Counted from the first letter of the stretch, positions 34,145 through 45,750 are shown. The stretch: 64,000 bases of DNA from Robiginitalea marina (GCF_024006985.1 NZ_JAMXIB010000001.1:558001-622000), one strand, 5' to 3'. Numbers and translations: made by a program. Notes: generated by a model not told the origin, from the letters alone.

Positions 34145-34169
34145 GGTGTGTTGTTAAAGTTGCACGCCT

Positions 34170-34177
34170 CAAAGATA
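34170..34177 (-). promoter_or_regulatory. -7 promoter box for fabI
   Basis: TATCTTTG on the minus strand fits TAnnTTTG, 25 bases from the fabI ATG. Confidence 0.5.
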
Positions 34178-34237
34178 TTTAAAAAATAGGGAATAAACCC
34201 GGTTGCAGAAGCCGGCCAAAAGGGTGGTGGCAAAACT

Positions 34238-35893
34238 TCAATTCAACAATTCCCGGGCATGCGTGATGGCGGAATCGGAAAGCCCGCTGCCCCCAAGCAT
34301 CTGTGCCAGTTCTATAATACGTTCCTCCTGGGTGAGTTCCTTGATCCGGGTATGGGTGCGGCCGGCGCTTACTTCCTTGTATACCTTGTATTGCCGGTGG
34401 CCCTTGGAAGCGACCTGCGGGAGGTGGGTGATGGCAAATACCTGCATATGGCCGGACATCTGCTGCATGATCTCGGCCATGCGGACAGAGATCTCCCCGG
34501 ATACCCCGGTATCGATCTCGTCGAACATCATCGTGGGCAGGGGTTCATAGGCCGCCAGGATCGCCTTGATGGTCAGCATGATCCGGGAAAGCTCCCCCCC
34601 GGAAGCCGTTTTTTTGAGCAACCCATGCTGCCCCCCTTTATTGGCGGTAAACAACAGCTCGAGGGAATCGCGGCCGGAACGGGTAAAGTTCTCGGTTGGC
34701 AAAAGCCGCCATTGGAAAGAGGCATTGGGCATTCCCAGGGCCCCGAGTTGCTGCTCCAGGGCCCGGGTGAAACCGGGCAGGACGGCTTCCCGTTCCCGGC
34801 GCAATTTCCCGGCAAGGTCCTCAAGGGCAGCCCGCCGCGCAGTTACCTGCGCTTCCAGACGTTCCATTTCAAGGTCCAGGTCTGCCGTCTGGTCTACCTT
34901 TACCCTGAGGGATTCCCGGATTTGGACCAATTCCTCCACGGTGCCAACCCCGTGTTTCTTTTGCAGGGCATAGAGCAGTTGCAGCCCTGCGTTCACTTCT
35001 TCCAGTTGCCCCGGGTCGGCCTCCTGCGCGGCAACCAGGTCCTGCAACTCTCCTGCCAGGTCGTCTGCCTCTATGTAAAGGGACTGCACGCGCTGGTGCA
35101 ATTCGGAAAATCGGGGGCCAAAATCGGACAGGCGCGCGGTGAGCTGGCGCAGTTGCGCCTGCAGGGACAGCAGGCCATAATCGTCTTCCTGCATCAACCG
35201 GTTGGCACTGGCCAGGGTTTCCAGGATTTCCTCCGCATTGCTCAGCGTGTTGAACCGCGTTTCCAGGTCTTCCTGCATCCCCGGTTTCAGGGCCGCCTTA
35301 TCGAGTTCATCGAGCAGGAATTCATTGTAATCCTGTTCCCTGAACGCTTCTTCGCGTTGCTTTCTTAGCGTTTCCAAACGGTGGCTGGCTTCGAGGTAGG
35401 CCTGCCTTTCACTCCCGTAGGCTGCGAGCAATTCCCCGTTGCCGGCCAGGGCATCCACCACGCGCAGCTGGAATTCCTGTTCGGTAAGTTCCAGGGTCTG
35501 GTGCTGGGAATGTACGTCTATCAGGCGCTTGCCGAGGTCTGAGAGGATGTCGAGGGTCACCGGGCTGTCATTGACAAAAGCCCTTGATTTGCCGCTGGGC
35601 TGGATCTCACGCCTGAGGATGGTCCGCGGGTCGTAGTCGAGGTCCTGTTCCCTGAAAAAAACCAGGAGGGCCGGGTACCGCTGCAGGTCAAATTCGGCTT
35701 CTACCACGCATTTCTGGTCCTGGTCCCTCAGGGCCGACCGGTCGGCACGCTTTCCGAGGACCAGGGAAAGGCTCTCCAGCAAAATAGACTTGCCCGCCCC
35801 TGTTTCGCCTGTAATAGTGGTCAGGCCCTCCTTAAAGGAAACCTTTAGGTCGTCAATCAGGGCATAGTTCTTTATGGCTAAGCGGGTAAGCAC
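34238..35893 (-). CDS. recN: DNA repair protein RecN
   Basis: 551 residues from GTG 35893. An SMC-like ABC ATPase: Walker A TITGETGAGKSILLESL, long coiled coils (~160-380), ABC signature TASGGELSRIMLTIKAIL, Walker B PTMMFDEIDTGVSG and HLPQVASKGH. It acts in double-strand break repair with RecA. A near-match -7 box (TATCTTTA) precedes the GTG by about 20 bases. It is separated by 57 bases from DUF4835, on the same strand. Confidence 0.96.
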   Translation of the reverse strand: MLTRLAIKNYALIDDLKVSFKEGLTTITGETGAGKSILLESLSLVLGKRADRSALRDQDQKCVVEAEFDLQRYPALLVFFREQDLDYDPRTILRREIQPSGKSRAFVNDSPVTLDILSDLGKRLIDVHSQHQTLELTEQEFQLRVVDALAGNGELLAAYGSERQAYLEASHRLETLRKQREEAFREQDYNEFLLDELDKAALKPGMQEDLETRFNTLSNAEEILETLASANRLMQEDDYGLLSLQAQLRQLTARLSDFGPRFSELHQRVQSLYIEADDLAGELQDLVAAQEADPGQLEEVNAGLQLLYALQKKHGVGTVEELVQIRESLRVKVDQTADLDLEMERLEAQVTARRAALEDLAGKLRREREAVLPGFTRALEQQLGALGMPNASFQWRLLPTENFTRSGRDSLELLFTANKGGQHGLLKKTASGGELSRIMLTIKAILAAYEPLPTMMFDEIDTGVSGEISVRMAEIMQQMSGHMQVFAITHLPQVASKGHRQYKVYKEVSAGRTHTRIKELTQEERIIELAQMLGGSGLSDSAITHARELLN

Positions 35894-35950
35894 CTGTCTG
35901 TGGATTTTGCGCAGCGTAAAGATACAGGTTCCCCCTGTAAAAAAATGCGG

Positions 35951-36865
35951 TCAGTAGGTAATTTGGCTCCAGGTACTGGCGTAGAACGGGGCCACGCGGT
36001 TCAGGGTTTCTTTTAGCTGCACGATGTCGATCTTCGGGCCGTCGGAAAATACATTCTGGATTTCTTCCGCCTTCGCGTCGAAGAACGTCTGAATCAAAAA
36101 GGCATTGGGCCTCCGCTGGATAAGGGTTTCGAACAGCCGTAGGGTACCGGCGATCACCTGTTTCCCCGTACTGTTGTTGTCGGCCAGGATATCCAATCCC
36201 TTGCGGTGGTAATTGTAAAGGGCTATGCGGTATTCCCTGAAGGTATTGGAAAGCAGGTTGTCCACCAGCTGGAACCGGGTGCGGTTGTCGGCCGCAGTTT
36301 GCCCCCACCCTCCATAATTGCCCCCCTGGGCCTGGGTGACGATCCCCTGGGCTGTTTTATAATACTCCGTGCCCCCTTCCAGGGCAAAGGTGTCTGCATC
36401 CAGGCCGAGGATCATGTAGGCATAATAGGAGATCACCCCCACCAGGTTGGAGTTGAAGACATTTTCATTGAATACCAGGGGCTGGAATTCGATGTATTCA
36501 AAATTGAACTGGTCATCCTTGTAGTTGAAGACCTGAGTTTCATAGGAGGTATTGTACACCGGGCGGGAAGACTGCACCTGTATGGTGGCCTGAAAACGGC
36601 TTGACTCAAAATTGGTTACCGTGATAAACATACGGCAGTTGATCCGTTCATTTTCCCGGAATACCCGGTTGGTCCACCGCGTCTTGTTGACAAATTCGGT
36701 TAGGGAGCGCTCCAGGGTGGTGATCACCTGCTGGTTGGTCTGGGAAACCTGGTCGGCATTTACGGTAACCGTGCAATTGAGCTCCTGTCCCCTCAGGGGA
36801 GCGCACAGCAGCAGGCCCAACAAGAGGGCCATACCGTTATTTCGCAAGGCGTTTCCGTATTTCAT
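35951..36865 (-). CDS. DUF4835 family protein
   Basis: 304 residues with a signal peptide (MALLLGLLLCAPLRGQ), so exported. It shows the family's conserved start ELNCTVTVNADQVSQTNQQVITTLERSLTEFVNKTRWT and the SFRATIQVQSSRPVYNTSY-like strand, ending FFDAKAEEIQNVFSDGPKIDI. The function is unknown, but in Bacteroidota it is nearly always next to coaBC, omega and bamD, as here, which suggests an envelope role. The start lies 29 bases inside the coaBC gene. Confidence 0.9.
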   Translation of the reverse strand: MKYGNALRNNGMALLLGLLLCAPLRGQELNCTVTVNADQVSQTNQQVITTLERSLTEFVNKTRWTNRVFRENERINCRMFITVTNFESSRFQATIQVQSSRPVYNTSYETQVFNYKDDQFNFEYIEFQPLVFNENVFNSNLVGVISYYAYMILGLDADTFALEGGTEYYKTAQGIVTQAQGGNYGGWGQTAADNRTRFQLVDNLLSNTFREYRIALYNYHRKGLDILADNNSTGKQVIAGTLRLFETLIQRRPNAFLIQTFFDAKAEEIQNVFSDGPKIDIVQLKETLNRVAPFYASTWSQITY

Positions 36866-38042
36866 GGAGAAGGTCCAGGGCCACCTCGCCCTTGGTTTTT
36901 AATTCAAACGGCGTAATCTCCGAATTCTTGTCTATGAAGGCCACTTTATTGGTGTCGGAGGCAAACCCGGCCCCCGGGTCACGGAGGGAATTCAGCACAA
37001 TGGCGTCCAGGTGCTTTTCCTTTAACTTCTTCCGGGCATAGTCCAGTTCCCTTTCAGTCTCCAGGGCGAAGCCCACCATATACTGGGTGGTTTTCCGCTC
37101 CCCCAGGGAGGCAATAATATCCGGGTTCCGCACCAGATGGAGCGACATGGTGTCGCCGTCCTTTTTCAATTTTTCAGGCGCCCTTGATTCGGGACGGTAA
37201 TCGGCCACTGCAGCAGCCCCGATCACAACATCCATAGAAGGAAACGCGTTAAGGGCATGCGAATACATCTCCAGGGCGGTTTTCACCCGAACCAGCCTGA
37301 TTTGCGGGTTTGTTATCCGGAGGTGGGTAGGGCCGCTCAACAGGGTGACCTCCGCCCCCATTGCCGCGGCAGCCTCTGCGAGGGCATATCCCATTTTCCC
37401 GGAGGAGTAGTTTCCGATAAACCGGACGGGGTCGATCGGCTCATAGGTGGGCCCGGCGGTGATCAGGAATTTCATCCCGTTAAAGGGCTGGCCGGCACGA
37501 AGGTGGTCTTCCAGAAAGGCCATGATCTGCTCCGGTTCGGCCATACGGCCTTCCCCGCGTAGCCCGCTGGCCAGTTCCCCCTCCCCGGCCGGGATCACCA
37601 GGTTTCCGAAACCAAGAAGGGTATCGAGGGCTTTACGAGTGGTCGGATGGCGATACATGTCCAGGTCCATGGCCGGGGCCACAAAAACAGGGCATTTAGC
37701 GGAAAGGTAGCAGGCCAGGAGCAGGTTGTCGCAGGTGCCTGAGGCCATTTTGGAAAGGGTGTTGGCCGTAGCCGGGGCCACCAGCATCAGGTCAGCCCAT
37801 AGCGCGAGCTCCACATGGTTGTTCCAGTTGGTACTCCCCTCCTCTTCCCTGACAAAATCCTGGAGGACCTCGTTTCTGGAAAGGGTAGCCAGGGTGAGTG
37901 GGGTGACAAAGTCTGACGCACTGGGCGTCATCACGACCCTGACCTCCGCCCCGGCCCGGATCAGCAAACGGGTGAGAAAAGTAGTTTTATAGGCAGCGAT
38001 TCCCCCGGTTACCCCCAAAAGGACGCGCTTTCCTGCCAGCAT
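36837..38042 (-). CDS. coaBC: Bifunctional phosphopantothenoylcysteine decarboxylase/phosphopantothenate-cysteine ligase
   Basis: 401 residues from ATG 38042, one base after the omega stop; a longer frame would run into omega. The N-terminal CoaC flavoprotein domain has LLGVTGGIAAYKT, the catalytic-His region NHVELALWADLML, APATANTLSKMASGTCDNLL and APAMDLDMY. The C-terminal CoaB domain has ITAGPTYEPIDPVRFIGNYSSGKMGYALAEAA. Together they convert 4'-phosphopantothenate and cysteine to 4'-phosphopantetheine for CoA synthesis. Confidence 0.96.
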   Translation of the reverse strand: MLAGKRVLLGVTGGIAAYKTTFLTRLLIRAGAEVRVVMTPSASDFVTPLTLATLSRNEVLQDFVREEEGSTNWNNHVELALWADLMLVAPATANTLSKMASGTCDNLLLACYLSAKCPVFVAPAMDLDMYRHPTTRKALDTLLGFGNLVIPAGEGELASGLRGEGRMAEPEQIMAFLEDHLRAGQPFNGMKFLITAGPTYEPIDPVRFIGNYSSGKMGYALAEAAAAMGAEVTLLSGPTHLRITNPQIRLVRVKTALEMYSHALNAFPSMDVVIGAAAVADYRPESRAPEKLKKDGDTMSLHLVRNPDIIASLGERKTTQYMVGFALETERELDYARKKLKEKHLDAIVLNSLRDPGAGFASDTNKVAFIDKNSEITPFELKTKGEVALDLLHEIRKRLAK

Positions 38043-38043
38043 C

Positions 38044-38379
38044 CTATTCCGGGTCTTTCTCCGTGTTCCTGTAGTAAATCTTGTCTTCCAGCCATTCCTG
38101 GATGGCAAGGGAATGGGGCTTGGGCAGCTTTTCGTAAAACTTGGAGACCTCTATTTGCTCCTTGTTTTCAAATACCTCTTCCAGGCTGTCGCTGTAGGTG
38201 GCAAACTCCTCGAGTTTTTCAAGAAGTTCCTTCTTGATCTCAGAATTGATCTGGGAAGCCCTTTTGGCTACGATAGAGAGGGCTTCATAAATATTTCCGG
38301 TCTTTTGGTCGAATTCGTCCCGGTTGACTGTGACCGTGGTCACCGGGGCTTTAGAATTTTTCAGGTCGTTCATAGTCAT
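38044..38379 (-). CDS. rpoZ: RNA polymerase omega subunit (Bacteroidota type)
   Basis: 111 residues. Contains KTGNIYEALSIVAKRASQINSEIKKEL, the omega/Rpb6 core (the region that clamps beta-prime), followed by a Bacteroidota-specific acidic and helical tail (LEEFATYSDSLEEVFENKEQIEVSKFYEKLPKPHSLAIQEWL region). Its ATG overlaps the bamD stop and it ends one base before coaBC, so bamD-rpoZ-coaBC-DUF4835 read as one operon. Confidence 0.9.
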   Translation of the reverse strand: MTMNDLKNSKAPVTTVTVNRDEFDQKTGNIYEALSIVAKRASQINSEIKKELLEKLEEFATYSDSLEEVFENKEQIEVSKFYEKLPKPHSLAIQEWLEDKIYYRNTEKDPE

Positions 38380-39218
38380 TTTGCCAATATTTCTAATTCC
38401 TTGTAAGCGTCAATTTCCTTTTGCAGGGTACTCATTAGTTTCTCCGCCTCATCCGAAAAACTGGTTTCCGGGAAGTTGCGCAGGAGGTTGTTATAGGCCG
38501 CCAGGGCGGCATCGAGCCGTTCTTTTTTCTTCTGGAAGGTACTGTTGATGGCCAGGTTTGTAGCTGCCTTGAATTTCAGAAAATACGCTTCCTCCCTGAA
38601 CACTGACCCGGGGTGGTCCGAAATGAAGTTGTCAAGGGCCGCGATGGCCGACAAATTGTAATCCAGGATAAAATATTCCCCAAGCTTTACAAACTGCCTG
38701 GCAATTTCAAAGGCCTTCTTTTCCTTTTTGGTCGTAAGCTCCTGGGCCATGGCATTGGCTTCCTGCTGGAATTCCGACTCCGGGTAGGAGTTGATAAAGA
38801 GCTGCAACTTGGTCAGGGCCTTGTCCGTGTCGGTCTGGTCGAGGGAATACCGGGGCGATAGCATGTAGTAGCTCTTGGCACCGAGGAAGGAGGCTTCGGC
38901 CGCCTTGTCGCTCTTCGGGTAGGACTTCAAAAAGCGTTCAAACTGATATCCCGCAAAATTGTAGTCCCCTATCTTGAAGTAACTGTCTGCCAGAAAGAAC
39001 TGCACCCGCTCCCCCTGCGGCTTGCCCACAAACTGGGGAGCCACCTGCTCCAGGAGTCTGTTGGCCCTCTTGTAATCGCCCTCGCCGTATAGCCGTTCGG
39101 CAAATTCATACTTCTTGGCTATATCCGTTTCCTTCAGGACCTTCTGGTACTCACTGCAGGACAGGATGGCCAGGGCCAGACCAAGAGAGAGGGCGTATCG
39201 GGCTATTTTCCAAAACAT
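38376..39218 (-). CDS. bamD: Outer-membrane assembly lipoprotein BamD
   Basis: 280 residues from ATG 39218, chosen because it opens a lipoprotein signal (MFWKIARYALSLGLALAILSC) and lies four bases after a -7 box. The mature part has five TPR-like repeats (YEFAERLYGEGDYKRANRLLEQVAP, DYNFAGYQFERFLKSYPKSDKA and more). It is part of the BAM machine that inserts beta-barrel proteins into the outer membrane. It is the first gene of the bamD-rpoZ-coaBC-DUF4835 operon. Confidence 0.94.
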   Translation of the reverse strand: MFWKIARYALSLGLALAILSCSEYQKVLKETDIAKKYEFAERLYGEGDYKRANRLLEQVAPQFVGKPQGERVQFFLADSYFKIGDYNFAGYQFERFLKSYPKSDKAAEASFLGAKSYYMLSPRYSLDQTDTDKALTKLQLFINSYPESEFQQEANAMAQELTTKKEKKAFEIARQFVKLGEYFILDYNLSAIAALDNFISDHPGSVFREEAYFLKFKAATNLAINSTFQKKKERLDAALAAYNNLLRNFPETSFSDEAEKLMSTLQKEIDAYKELEILAK

Positions 39219-39222
39219 TGGG

Positions 39223-39230
39223 CAAAAGTA
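39223..39230 (-). promoter_or_regulatory. -7 promoter box abutting the bamD start
   Basis: TACTTTTG on the minus strand ends four bases before the bamD ATG, predicting a leaderless transcript. Confidence 0.65.
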
Positions 39231-39317
39231 GCGATATTTCACGGAATATAAAACGGTAAAATCGGGCCTAAAGTACACAATCCGGTGATCCCCCCAGGGA
39301 GCCAGGGAATGTTTTAA

Positions 39318-40211
39318 CTATCCTTTACCACTAAGGATCCTGTGCAGGAAAGCCTCCAGGTCATCCTGCAGGGCTTTGCCGGCCGGGACCAAAGGCAACC
39401 GGACCCATGGCTGGCATATCTGCTGAACGGACAGCAATGCCTTGATGCCCGCCGGGTTTCCTTCCCGGAAGAGCATTTCCACAAGGGGTTCGATGCGATG
39501 GTGCGCTTCCAGCGCCTCGCGGGCCCCACCCTGCATGGCCAGACGGATCATCCGGGAGAAGGGGCCCGGAATTCCCTGTGCCAGGACCGAAATGACCCCT
39601 GCACCCCCCGCCAGCACCGTTGGTACAGCCGTGAGGTCGTCGCCGGAGATCACCATAAAACCTTCCGGGGCTTCCCGGATCAGTGCCTCTATTTGCGCCA
39701 TGTCGCCGCTGGCTTCCTTGATCCCGAGGAGGTTCCCGCAAGAGGCGGCCAGCCGCAGGACGGTTTCGGGCAACACGTTGCTTGCAGTCCGGGAAGGGAC
39801 ATTATAGAGGATTAACGGGAGAGGGCTGTTTTCCGAAAGCGTTTTAAAATGCCTGAAAATACCCTCCTGGGTAGGGCGGTTGTAGTAAGGGGATACCGAA
39901 AGGATGGCCTCATACCCTTCGAGGTTGGTTTCGGCCAGGTCGGCGACCACCGCTGCGGTATGGTTTCCCCCGATCCCGGCTACCAGGGGCAGCCGACCCC
40001 TGTTGGCCCTGGCCACGGCCCTGAAAATTTCCTGCTTTTCAGCCCGCCCAAGGGTTGCCGATTCCCCTGTGGTGCCCAGGACCACCAGGTAATCGACCCC
40101 TCCCGAGACTACGTGTTCCACCAGTTTCGAAAGGGCTTCCAGGTCAGGCTCCAGGTCCCGGGTAAAGGGAGTGACCAGCGCCACCCCGGTTCCCTTGATC
40201 CGCTCGTTCAT
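39318..40211 (-). CDS. dapA: 4-hydroxy-tetrahydrodipicolinate synthase
   Basis: 297 residues. It contains VALVTPF, GTTGESATL, SVSPYYNRPTQEGIFRHFKTL with the catalytic tyrosine, LYNVPSRTASNVLPETVLRLA and the Schiff-base lysine in LLGIKEASGD. It condenses pyruvate and aspartate semialdehyde, the first step towards diaminopimelate and lysine. The pathway's epimerase, dapF, is at 55001. Its ATG overlaps the stop of the DUF6913-like gene. Confidence 0.97.
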   Translation of the reverse strand: MNERIKGTGVALVTPFTRDLEPDLEALSKLVEHVVSGGVDYLVVLGTTGESATLGRAEKQEIFRAVARANRGRLPLVAGIGGNHTAAVVADLAETNLEGYEAILSVSPYYNRPTQEGIFRHFKTLSENSPLPLILYNVPSRTASNVLPETVLRLAASCGNLLGIKEASGDMAQIEALIREAPEGFMVISGDDLTAVPTVLAGGAGVISVLAQGIPGPFSRMIRLAMQGGAREALEAHHRIEPLVEMLFREGNPAGIKALLSVQQICQPWVRLPLVPAGKALQDDLEAFLHRILSGKG

Positions 40212-40756
40212 TTCAATTTTTTAAGCAATGTGAGGTACTTCAGTATCTCCTCCCTGACGACTTCAAAATCGGCCAGGGAGCATTCCAGGATCAGGTCATT
40301 AAAGACGGGGTTGATCCCGGGAAAACCGATTCGCATCCCTGCGCGCGTTTTCAGGCTCAGCAGCTGCAACATGAGTCGGGGCTCGTCAAAATAATTAATC
40401 AGCAAGTCGTATTCACGGCTCAAAAACTCCAGCACGTAGCTGTTCTCAATGGCCCCCTTCCATCCAAGGTCCTTGTCGGAAAAGACCGGGGTGGCATAGG
40501 GGGAATTTTTGTCGTACTGCGCCCTGTAGCCAATAATCCGTATGGCATTGGGCCGAAGGCCAAGCATATCCACGAGGCTATGGAAGCGTTCCTCCCGGGT
40601 AAAACGTTCCAGGTCCACGATAATACCCACAGTAGCAATGGGCCCTTTGCGCTTCCAGGGAGGGGGAAACCCCTTTAATTCCTGGCGGAGGTATTTTTCA
40701 GCGGATTTGTGTTTAAATTTGCTTTTCAGCCCCTTCAGAGACATGTGGCAATGCAT
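40208..40756 (-). CDS. DUF6913-like protein
   Basis: 182 residues starting MHCHMSLKGLKSKF; this start, not a longer one, is supported by a -7 box six bases upstream. A basic N terminus is followed by an alpha/beta region: IATVGIIVDLERF, IRIIGYRAQYDKN, YDLLINYFDEPRLMLQLLSLKT and MRIGFPGINPVFNDL. I recall this as a Flavobacteriaceae family of unknown function (DUF6913), usually next to dapA as here. No signal peptide, so cytosolic. A role linked to the cell wall or to lysine is only suggested by the context. Confidence 0.82.
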   Translation of the reverse strand: MHCHMSLKGLKSKFKHKSAEKYLRQELKGFPPPWKRKGPIATVGIIVDLERFTREERFHSLVDMLGLRPNAIRIIGYRAQYDKNSPYATPVFSDKDLGWKGAIENSYVLEFLSREYDLLINYFDEPRLMLQLLSLKTRAGMRIGFPGINPVFNDLILECSLADFEVVREEILKYLTLLKKLK

Positions 40757-40762
40757 TTTGCG

Positions 40763-40770
40763 CAAAGTTA
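40763..40770 (-). promoter_or_regulatory. -7 promoter box abutting the DUF6913-like start
   Basis: TAACTTTG on the minus strand ends six bases before the ATG at 40756, predicting a leaderless mRNA for the DUF6913-dapA pair. Confidence 0.62.
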
Positions 40771-40806
40771 ATCGAAATCCGGCCAACCCGAACCAAAGGT
40801 AATTCC

Positions 40807-41580
40807 ATGCGTTTGCAATTTTTAAAACTTTTTGTTGCATTTATAACATTAGGTTGGGCCCTGGGTTGCCGGGAGGGCAAACCCCAAGTGCAGGGTATTG
40901 CCGTGAGCCAGGTCCGTATCGACAGCACCCTTGCCGAAGATGATTCCCTTCGCGCCTTCATAGCACCCTACAGGGAGCACCTTAACGCGGTGCTCGATTC
41001 CCAGCTTTGTTACGCCCCGAAACCTCTCACCAAGGAAGACGGCCACCTAAATACCTCCCTGGGGAATTTGATGGCCGACATCCTCCTCGAAAGGGCCTCC
41101 GTGGTCCTCGGCCGGCGCGAAGGCCTTCCCGTTGATATGGCCCTGATGAACCACGGTGGGATCCGCAGCACCATCTCCGGGGGCCCCGTTACGGAACGAA
41201 CCGCCTACCAGGTAATGCCCTTTGAAAACCAACTGGTTGTAGTGGCCTTAAAGGGCAGTGTGATCCGCGAAATGGTGGAATTCCTGAGGCAGGCGGGGGA
41301 ACCCCACCCGGTGGCCGGCCTGCGGATCGCCCTCGATTCCGAAGGAAACCTCGATACCCTGCTGGTACAGGGGAAACCTTTGGAAGCATCGCGCACCTAT
41401 TATGTAGCTACTTCCGATTACCTTCTGGGCGGTGGGGACCATATGGATTTCCTGGGGAAAAACGAAGCCGTTTTCGCCACCGGGTATACCATCCGCAACG
41501 CCATGGTGGATTACTTTAAGGAAACCGACACCCTCAGGGCAACGGTGGATCAGAGATTTGTTCAGGCATTGCAACCATGA
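40807..41580 (+). CDS. 5'-nucleotidase C-terminal-domain lipoprotein
   Basis: 257 residues with a lipoprotein signal (LFVAFITLGWALGCREG). The mature protein is only the nucleotide-binding half of UshA-type 5'-nucleotidases: NLMADILLE, MALMNHGGIRSTI, GPVTERTAYQVMPFENQLVVVALKG and YYVATSDYLLGGGDHMDFLG. The metal-binding phosphoesterase half is encoded by the next gene, in reversed domain order. The pair would act together on nucleotides in the periplasm. Stop and start overlap (ATGA). The start lies close to, and diverges from, the DUF6913-like gene. Confidence 0.93.
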   Translation: MRLQFLKLFVAFITLGWALGCREGKPQVQGIAVSQVRIDSTLAEDDSLRAFIAPYREHLNAVLDSQLCYAPKPLTKEDGHLNTSLGNLMADILLERASVVLGRREGLPVDMALMNHGGIRSTISGGPVTERTAYQVMPFENQLVVVALKGSVIREMVEFLRQAGEPHPVAGLRIALDSEGNLDTLLVQGKPLEASRTYYVATSDYLLGGGDHMDFLGKNEAVFATGYTIRNAMVDYFKETDTLRATVDQRFVQALQP

Positions 41581-42488
41581 GAAGAAGAAAATTCCTCAAA
41601 ACCTCATTTGTCGGGGGGGCAGCCCTCGGGGCCGGAAGCCTTGCCTTGCAAGGTTGTTACCGGAAAACCCCAAGGCAGCTTACCATCCTGCATACCAACG
41701 ACGTACACAGCCACATCGATCCCTTCCCCCCCACGGATGCCCGGTTTCCCAACCTGGGCGGGGTGGCCAGAAGGGCCTCCCTGATCGCGCAGATCCGCAG
41801 CGAAAACCCCAACACCCTCCTGCTGGATGCCGGGGATATCTTCCAGGGCACCCCGTATTTCAACTTTTACGGGGGTGAACTGGAATTCCGGCTGATGAGC
41901 AAAATGGGGTACCAGGCCGCCACCCTGGGCAACCACGATTTCGACAACGGGCTGGACGGGCTGCTGGCGCAGCTGCCCCATGCCCGATTCCCCTTCCTCT
42001 CCGCGAATTACGATTTTTCCAATACGGTACTGGATGGGTATATTAAACCCTATGAGGTTTTTGTGGCGGACGGGATCCGGGTGGGGATCTTCGGGCTTGG
42101 GATTGAGCTGAAAGGCCTTGTACCCGGGGAACTTTACGGGGAGACCGCATACCTGGACCCGGTGGAAACAGCACAGGAATTCTCTGGAATCCTCCGGGGC
42201 CAGGAAGCCTGCGACCTGGTGGTTTGCCTTTCGCACCTGGGCTACCGGTACAGGGAAGCCAACAGGGTAAGCGACCAGTCCCTGGCCGCAGCCACAGAAG
42301 GGATCGACCTGATCCTGGGCGGGCACACCCACACATTTATGGAAAAAGCGGAGATCACCACAAACCGGGCCGGGGAGCCGGTGCTGATCCACCAGGTCGG
42401 ATGTTACGGGGTAAACCTCGGCAGGGTCGACTTTTACTTTCACCCCGACGGAAGTCGTGGTGCCGACAGTCGTTCCATCCGGGTCTGA
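41577..42488 (+). CDS. 5'-nucleotidase metallophosphatase half, Tat-exported
   Basis: 303 residues. The start MRRRKFLKTSFVGGAALGAG is a twin-arginine signal, followed by LQGC, a possible lipobox. The metallophosphoesterase motifs are complete: ILHTNDVHSH, DAGDIFQG, GNHDFDNG, LSHLGY and GGHTHTF. It lacks the nucleotide-binding domain, which the preceding gene provides. It hydrolyses nucleoside monophosphates or UDP-sugars outside the cytoplasm. Tat export implies folding, perhaps metal loading, before export, unlike its partner with a Sec-type signal. Confidence 0.94.
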   Translation: MRRRKFLKTSFVGGAALGAGSLALQGCYRKTPRQLTILHTNDVHSHIDPFPPTDARFPNLGGVARRASLIAQIRSENPNTLLLDAGDIFQGTPYFNFYGGELEFRLMSKMGYQAATLGNHDFDNGLDGLLAQLPHARFPFLSANYDFSNTVLDGYIKPYEVFVADGIRVGIFGLGIELKGLVPGELYGETAYLDPVETAQEFSGILRGQEACDLVVCLSHLGYRYREANRVSDQSLAAATEGIDLILGGHTHTFMEKAEITTNRAGEPVLIHQVGCYGVNLGRVDFYFHPDGSRGADSRSIRV

Positions 42489-42502
42489 TCCCCGGGGGGA
42501 AG

Positions 42503-44835
<2,333 letters not shown>

Positions 44836-45747
44836 CTAATCGTCTGATTTTGTGTTCCCCCCGCCGGCAGGCACCGCAGGCCTCCAGCCCTGCCATTGGC
44901 CTCTTACAAAACGGTCTTTGCCAAAAATATCCTTTTTCAGGATAACATGGGCAAAACCTTCCCCTTCCAGCAGGCCGGCCACCCCTTTTCCAAATGCTTC
45001 ATGGACCTCAAGATACAGCCACCCCCCTGTTTTGAGGTGTGCCGAACCAAAACGGGCGAGGTGTCGATACATCAAAAGCGGATCTGTATCTGGAACAAAC
45101 AGGGCCGTATGGGGTTCTGACAGGGCCACGCGGGGCATCATCCGGTCCTTTTCGGACAGGGGAACATAAGGTGGGTTGGAGACCAGCAGGTCAAACTCGG
45201 GCCACTCCCCCTCCGGGAGGCGCAGGTCGGTTTGGTGGAATGCCAGTTCCACCTCCTGTGCCATGGCGTTTGATCGCGCTATTTCCAATGCGTTCCCCGA
45301 TATATCCATGGCGTGGCCCTCTGCAGCGGGCAGGGCCTGCTTAAGGGCCAGGGCAATGCATCCGCTTCCCGTTCCCACATCCATAAAGCGGCATTCCCGG
45401 GGAAAAAACCCCGGGGATTCAAGGATCCAAAGGACCAGTTCTTCGGTTTCAGGCCTGGGGATCAGTACCTCAGGGGTTACCCTGAGGTCCATTCCCATAA
45501 ACGGGGCCCTGCCCGTTATGTATTGGACCGGTTGGTACGCCTTAAGGGCGTCAAGGGCATCCAGCAGGGGTTGGGCCTGCTTTTCGGAAAGGGTTTTGCC
45601 CGGTTCCATGGCCAGGGTAATCCTGGGCAATCCGAGGAAGTGTTCCAGGAGGATGTTGAACACGTGGTCGATTTCCTCGGGCGGGTACTGGGCCTTTAGT
45701 CGCTCCCGATAGTCTTGCCGTATCTGTCTGAGACCCTTCAATCGCAA
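44836..45747 (-). CDS. prmC: Release-factor glutamine methyltransferase
   Basis: 303 residues from TTG 45747, three bases after the GNAT gene's stop; no ATG precedes the conserved N-terminal helices. It shows YITGRAPFMGMDLRVTPEVLIPRPETEELV, the SAM-binding FMDVGTGSGCIALALKQ and the catalytic SNPPYVPLSEKD. It methylates the glutamine of the GGQ motif in RF1/RF2. The C-terminal ~15 residues are a low-complexity extension. Confidence 0.94.
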   Translation of the reverse strand: MRLKGLRQIRQDYRERLKAQYPPEEIDHVFNILLEHFLGLPRITLAMEPGKTLSEKQAQPLLDALDALKAYQPVQYITGRAPFMGMDLRVTPEVLIPRPETEELVLWILESPGFFPRECRFMDVGTGSGCIALALKQALPAAEGHAMDISGNALEIARSNAMAQEVELAFHQTDLRLPEGEWPEFDLLVSNPPYVPLSEKDRMMPRVALSEPHTALFVPDTDPLLMYRHLARFGSAHLKTGGWLYLEVHEAFGKGVAGLLEGEGFAHVILKKDIFGKDRFVRGQWQGWRPAVPAGGGNTKSDD

Positions 45748-45750
45748 AGG

